Shown here piece by piece: positions 61,291-64,000 of a stretch of DNA of 64,000 nucleotides. Both the position numbers and the translations under genes were made by a program. The stretch is taken from positions 1,290,001 through 1,354,000 of the forward strand of contig WPIO01000079.1 of assembly GCA_009760855.2 (NCBI GenBank), read 5' to 3'. Below the pieces are notes generated by a model. It saw nothing but the letters and a program-made list of their open reading frames with translations, was not told where the DNA came from and did not search any database. Positions within the stretch are counted from its first letter, which is position 1, and every line of letters starts with the position of its first letter. The DNA is from Cristatella mucedo. Lineage: Eukaryota; Bryozoa; Phylactolaemata; Cristatellidae.

Positions 61291-62884
61291 TCTCTGCCAG
61301 AAGTGTGTCGTGGAGACGGTAAATTACCATATTGACTAGGAAAACTCTTTCGAATTCTGAAAATGCATCGACTGTTAGCAGGTCCTTAAAAGGATTGAGC
61401 TTTAATACTACGCTTGCTTAGCTGTTCATCTTAGCCGGGATAGAGATATATTACAAGTGAAATCACTGGTGAAGGCGCGTAATAGCTCACTAAAGCACAA
61501 CAGTAGTTTTGATTTAAATATTGATTTAACTTATTGATTTGATTTAGCAGAATGAATGTAAAAGTGCGAGTATATTTCGGTCTCAAGTTGCCTGTCTTAG
61601 CTAGTCGTGCACTATTCTCGAGCTTGGCAGAAATGAGAAAGCGATCACCTAACTTACGTTCTTGTGAAACGCTCCCTATTGCGATGTTCGCTTTAATTTC
61701 GTCTATGGACTCTACGCACTAAATTTGAAAGAAAACACCAACGCCGAGATCAGTTACCGGAGATTTAACAACTTAAATGCAAGTTTGTGGCTACCGTAAT
61801 TGGAACCAGGATTGGAACACAACGAGACCTTATGCTTATTGCTGCGGACGCGTGTAAAACGCGTTCACGTCTTTCATTGCTTGCAGGATACATTAATAAA
61901 GTCGAGTCGCCATTGCACTTCAATTTTCGCGTGACCTTTATTCCGCGACTCGAGCTTTTGTACCACAATCGTGCCCAGGCATAGTAAAATGTAACTATAA
62001 ATTCCATCGCCGAGTGACGGAGTTCTTTCCTCGCTCTTTCTATGTGCTTACTACTTTATTTGAAGTGGCTTGAACGTTAAGTCGGCACATATTCCCGTAA
62101 GCCTCTAATGAAACGTTCGGTAATGATGGTACGAATCTCACTCGATCCTTCAGGACATGAAACATCTCAGTAGGTTATTTTATAATAAAAAAAGAGCTTG
62201 ATAATTTATCAGTTTGCAGTACAGATTTAATCAATAATGAATTTCATATAACTACGTCCGAGGAAAAATCGTTCGAAAGTAATTATATTACGTTAAACAG
62301 TACTCCACGAAAGTTGCGTGTTTTTAATGAACTTTTACTAAGCACGTCAACCCTGGAGGAACGGCCGTGCTCGTGCAGTTTACTATAAAGCAGTCGCTGT
62401 TCGTGAACTTTGCTAGAAGTCTGAGATAGGCGCGAGCTGCTTCTGCCAACTCAGTTCTTGCCGCCGCCCCCTCTGCCGAAATGGCTGCCAAAAATGAAGC
62501 AGCTGCATTTCAGTTCAGTTCAGCTCCGATTTTTGGAGAAAAATTATGCTGCTAAGGTGCCATTTTTAACATTGAACTTTCCGTAGGTGATTGAATCGGC
62601 TCTACCTTAAAGCCCTCGTGCTTACGCTAACGTAGTGCTGCCGAAATTTGGGTGTCCTCCATAGATATAAAACAATGTCGGATTCAGTCCATGTGTCTTA
62701 TGACGAGGCGTTTTATCTTCTTCTTTCATGATATTAACACGCCTTCCTGGCAGTGTAATCGGGCACTTGCAAATTTAAAAACCTTTTCAACCTTTGATTA
62801 GTATCGCATAGCTGTGCATTATTCTGCTTGCAAAATCAATGTGAATAGCGGTTTTCATCGATAACCTGTGTGTGAAACTGGGAA
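61291..62884. other. No recognised gene
   Basis: 1.6 kb of AT-rich unique DNA. The ORFs are under 85 codons. Nothing recognised. Confidence 0.5.
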
Positions 62885-62955
62885 GAGAGATGTAATGCCA
62901 TGCAATGTAATGTAATGTATTTTCGTCTGTCATGTCCAGCGCCGTGACATATGCA
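62885..62955 (-). mobile_element. L2-B LINE 3' terminus only
   Basis: GCAATGTAATGTAATGTATT plus TTCGTCTGTCATG matches the terminal bases of antisense L2-B copies (57148, 25963), diverging after about 60 bp. Confidence 0.65.
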
Positions 62956-63019
62956 GTCGTTTGCGATTTCGGACTCGGCATTAGCATTTGAGCTGTAGGC
63001 CTCGGAGCCGCTAGTGCAC

Positions 63020-63133
63020 GTTACGGCTTCGCCTAGAAGGTAAGGTGCTTGCTCTTCACGACCCGGATCGTGGGTTAGAGTCCTAAAGTGAGCGATTTCT
63101 TATCGTGCACTGCAAGTTCCGGTGGTAGTGAAG

Positions 63134-63135
<2 letters not shown>
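63020..63135 (+). mobile_element. SINE-A-like head
   Basis: AGAAGGTAAGGTGCTTGCTC, CGGATCGTGGGTTAGAGTCC (B box with a change) and GCGATTTCTTATCGTGCACT. The 3' end is replaced by an antisense L2-A tail. Confidence 0.65.
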
Positions 63136-63169
<34 letters not shown>

Positions 63170-63260
63170 GAAAATACATTTGATAAAGCACCCTTAGAGA
63201 ACTCTTTATTTTTCTAGGAGCTTTGAAATTAGTGCAAATAAAGTGCGATCGAATGTTTAG
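63136..63260 (-). mobile_element. L2-A LINE 3' tail
   Basis: AATAATAATAATAATAACGA tail, then a diverged core (GCACCCTTAGAGAACTC) and TTAGTGCAAATAAAGTGCGA. Confidence 0.85.
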
Positions 63261-63299
63261 TGCTAGCATGCTCACTAAATAGCAAAAAGTGATTAGGAA

Positions 63300-63415
63300 G
63301 CTCGCCGCAACCACTGTCTGGCCGAGGTCTTGGGCTCGAGCCCCGCGGCATATGCGAAGCGTCTGAATAGAGGTTAGTTTCTTTTAGGTCGCCCTGCAAA
63401 TGAATTATATTCTTA
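63300..63415 (+). mobile_element. SINE-B
   Basis: Partial tRNA-like head, TGGCCGAGGTCTTGGGCTCG, B-box region GGGCTCGAGCCCCGCGGC, GCGAAGCGTCTGAATAGAGG and the tail GCAAATGAATTATATT. Confidence 0.82.
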
Positions 63416-63835
63416 TTATTAAGAATAGCATGGTTCGGGGTGACATGCACAGGGTCAGCATGCAAGTGCGATTTGTGGCAGCATGCACAGTGTCAGCACG
63501 CATAAGCATAAAAAGGACAAATCACAGGGAACCACTAAATGCTGTGATAAATAGATAGACATTAATATGCGCTTTCTAGATGATGTATAGAATGCATTAA
63601 ATGATTGGTGGTAACATCCGAAAGCAGCATGCGCAGAGTGAGCAGGTGCACGCAGCACGAAAGATGAATTATACATAAAATTAATATGAATTATACATAG
63701 GGAACAACCAAATGCTTTACTAAAAAGGAGCGTTTTAAGCTTATTTTTAAACGTGGACACGTCAGGGGATGTCGTGACGAAAGCCGAGAGTGAGTTCCAA
63801 GCTTTGGGAGCATACTAACTAAAGGCATGGTCTAC
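63415..63835 (-). mobile_element. L2 LINE 3' end mosaic, antisense
   Basis: Starts with L2-A 3' UTR (GGGTGACATGCACAGGGTCA), changes at about 63550 to the variant 3' UTR (GATGTATAGAATGCATTAAA, TGATTGGTGGTAACATCCGA) and ends in the ORF end (ORF 63455-63760: STFKNKLKTLLFSKAFGCSL). Two subfamilies are joined, or one copy inserted next to another. Confidence 0.8.
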
Positions 63836-63849
63836 AAAGCGTGATATTA

Positions 63850-64000
63850 CTCATCAAGAACTTAAAAACACACCTATTTAGGACAGCATTTAGTGGGTCC
63901 CTGTGATTCGTCCTTCATGTGCTCATGCGTGCTGACACTGTGCATGCTGCCACTAACCACATTTGCATGCTGACCCTGTGCACGTCACCACCAACCATGT
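63850..64000 (+). mobile_element. L2-A LINE 3' UTR, cut by the window end
   Basis: AGAACTTAAAAACACACCTA, GGACAGCATTTAGTGGGTCC, GTGCTCATGCGTGCTGACAC and GCATGCTGACCCTGTGCACG: the end of the L2-A ORF and its 3' UTR in sense orientation, running off the edge. Confidence 0.88.

Noticed and set aside
61477-61510. GGCGCGTAATAGCTCACT, resembling a conserved large-subunit rRNA stretch of bacteria and organelles
   Set aside because: The similarity covers about 16 bases only, and flanking sequence does not continue as rRNA. Most likely chance; a nuclear copy of organelle DNA would need a longer match.

Overview
The window is nuclear DNA of an animal, most likely an invertebrate. Evidence: one spliced gene with GT-AG introns in consistent phase, abundant microsatellites, two lineages of L2-type non-LTR retrotransposons (LINEs), at least two tRNA-derived SINE families and a hAT transposon of the SPIN type. 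There are no operons, ribosome binding sites, phage or CRISPR features. The species cannot be fixed from the sequence. SPIN is known from tetrapods, a triatomine bug and a pond snail, which allows a mollusc but does not prove one.

The only gene I can name runs on the + strand from at least 37034 to 52224. Seven exons join in frame (phases 0,0,0,0,2,0) into 507 codons plus a TGA stop and match the MINDY-3/4 family of Lys48-ubiquitin deubiquitinases, closest to MINDY-4/4B. Neither catalytic signature survives: the GGPC(G) active-site cysteine segment cannot be found, and the catalytic histidine position is threonine. This fits a MINDY-4B-like pseudo-deubiquitinase. A CpG-rich stretch at about 27.6-29.3 kb with an ATG-led open segment at 29063 may hold its promoter and first exon; that is inference.

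Layout. 1-9.9 kb: mostly unrecognised unique sequence with short LINE tails and large microsatellites, including about 53 GTA units. 10-21 kb: microsatellites, LINE tails, SINE-B copies, a long unexplained minus-strand ORF at 17640-18608, a minisatellite and a 44-bp perfect palindrome. 21-36 kb: dense LINE/SINE region with nested insertions and the SPIN element at 34583-34768. 37-52 kb: the MINDY gene, with repeats in its introns. 52-64 kb: a minisatellite, two long LINE-B copies (one with intact RT motifs, one retaining an endonuclease remnant), a kelch-like open segment, and LINE-A copies to the window edge.

The two LINE lineages (L2-A and L2-B, my labels) encode similar reverse transcriptases but have different 3' ends. 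L2-A ends in a conserved segment followed by (ATT)n. L2-B ends in an ACATT-rich tail. SINE-B carries a 3' segment resembling the L2-A end, so it probably borrows L2-A machinery. Several very short L2-A tails show target-site duplications, two of them inside antisense L2-A copies at nearly the same position.
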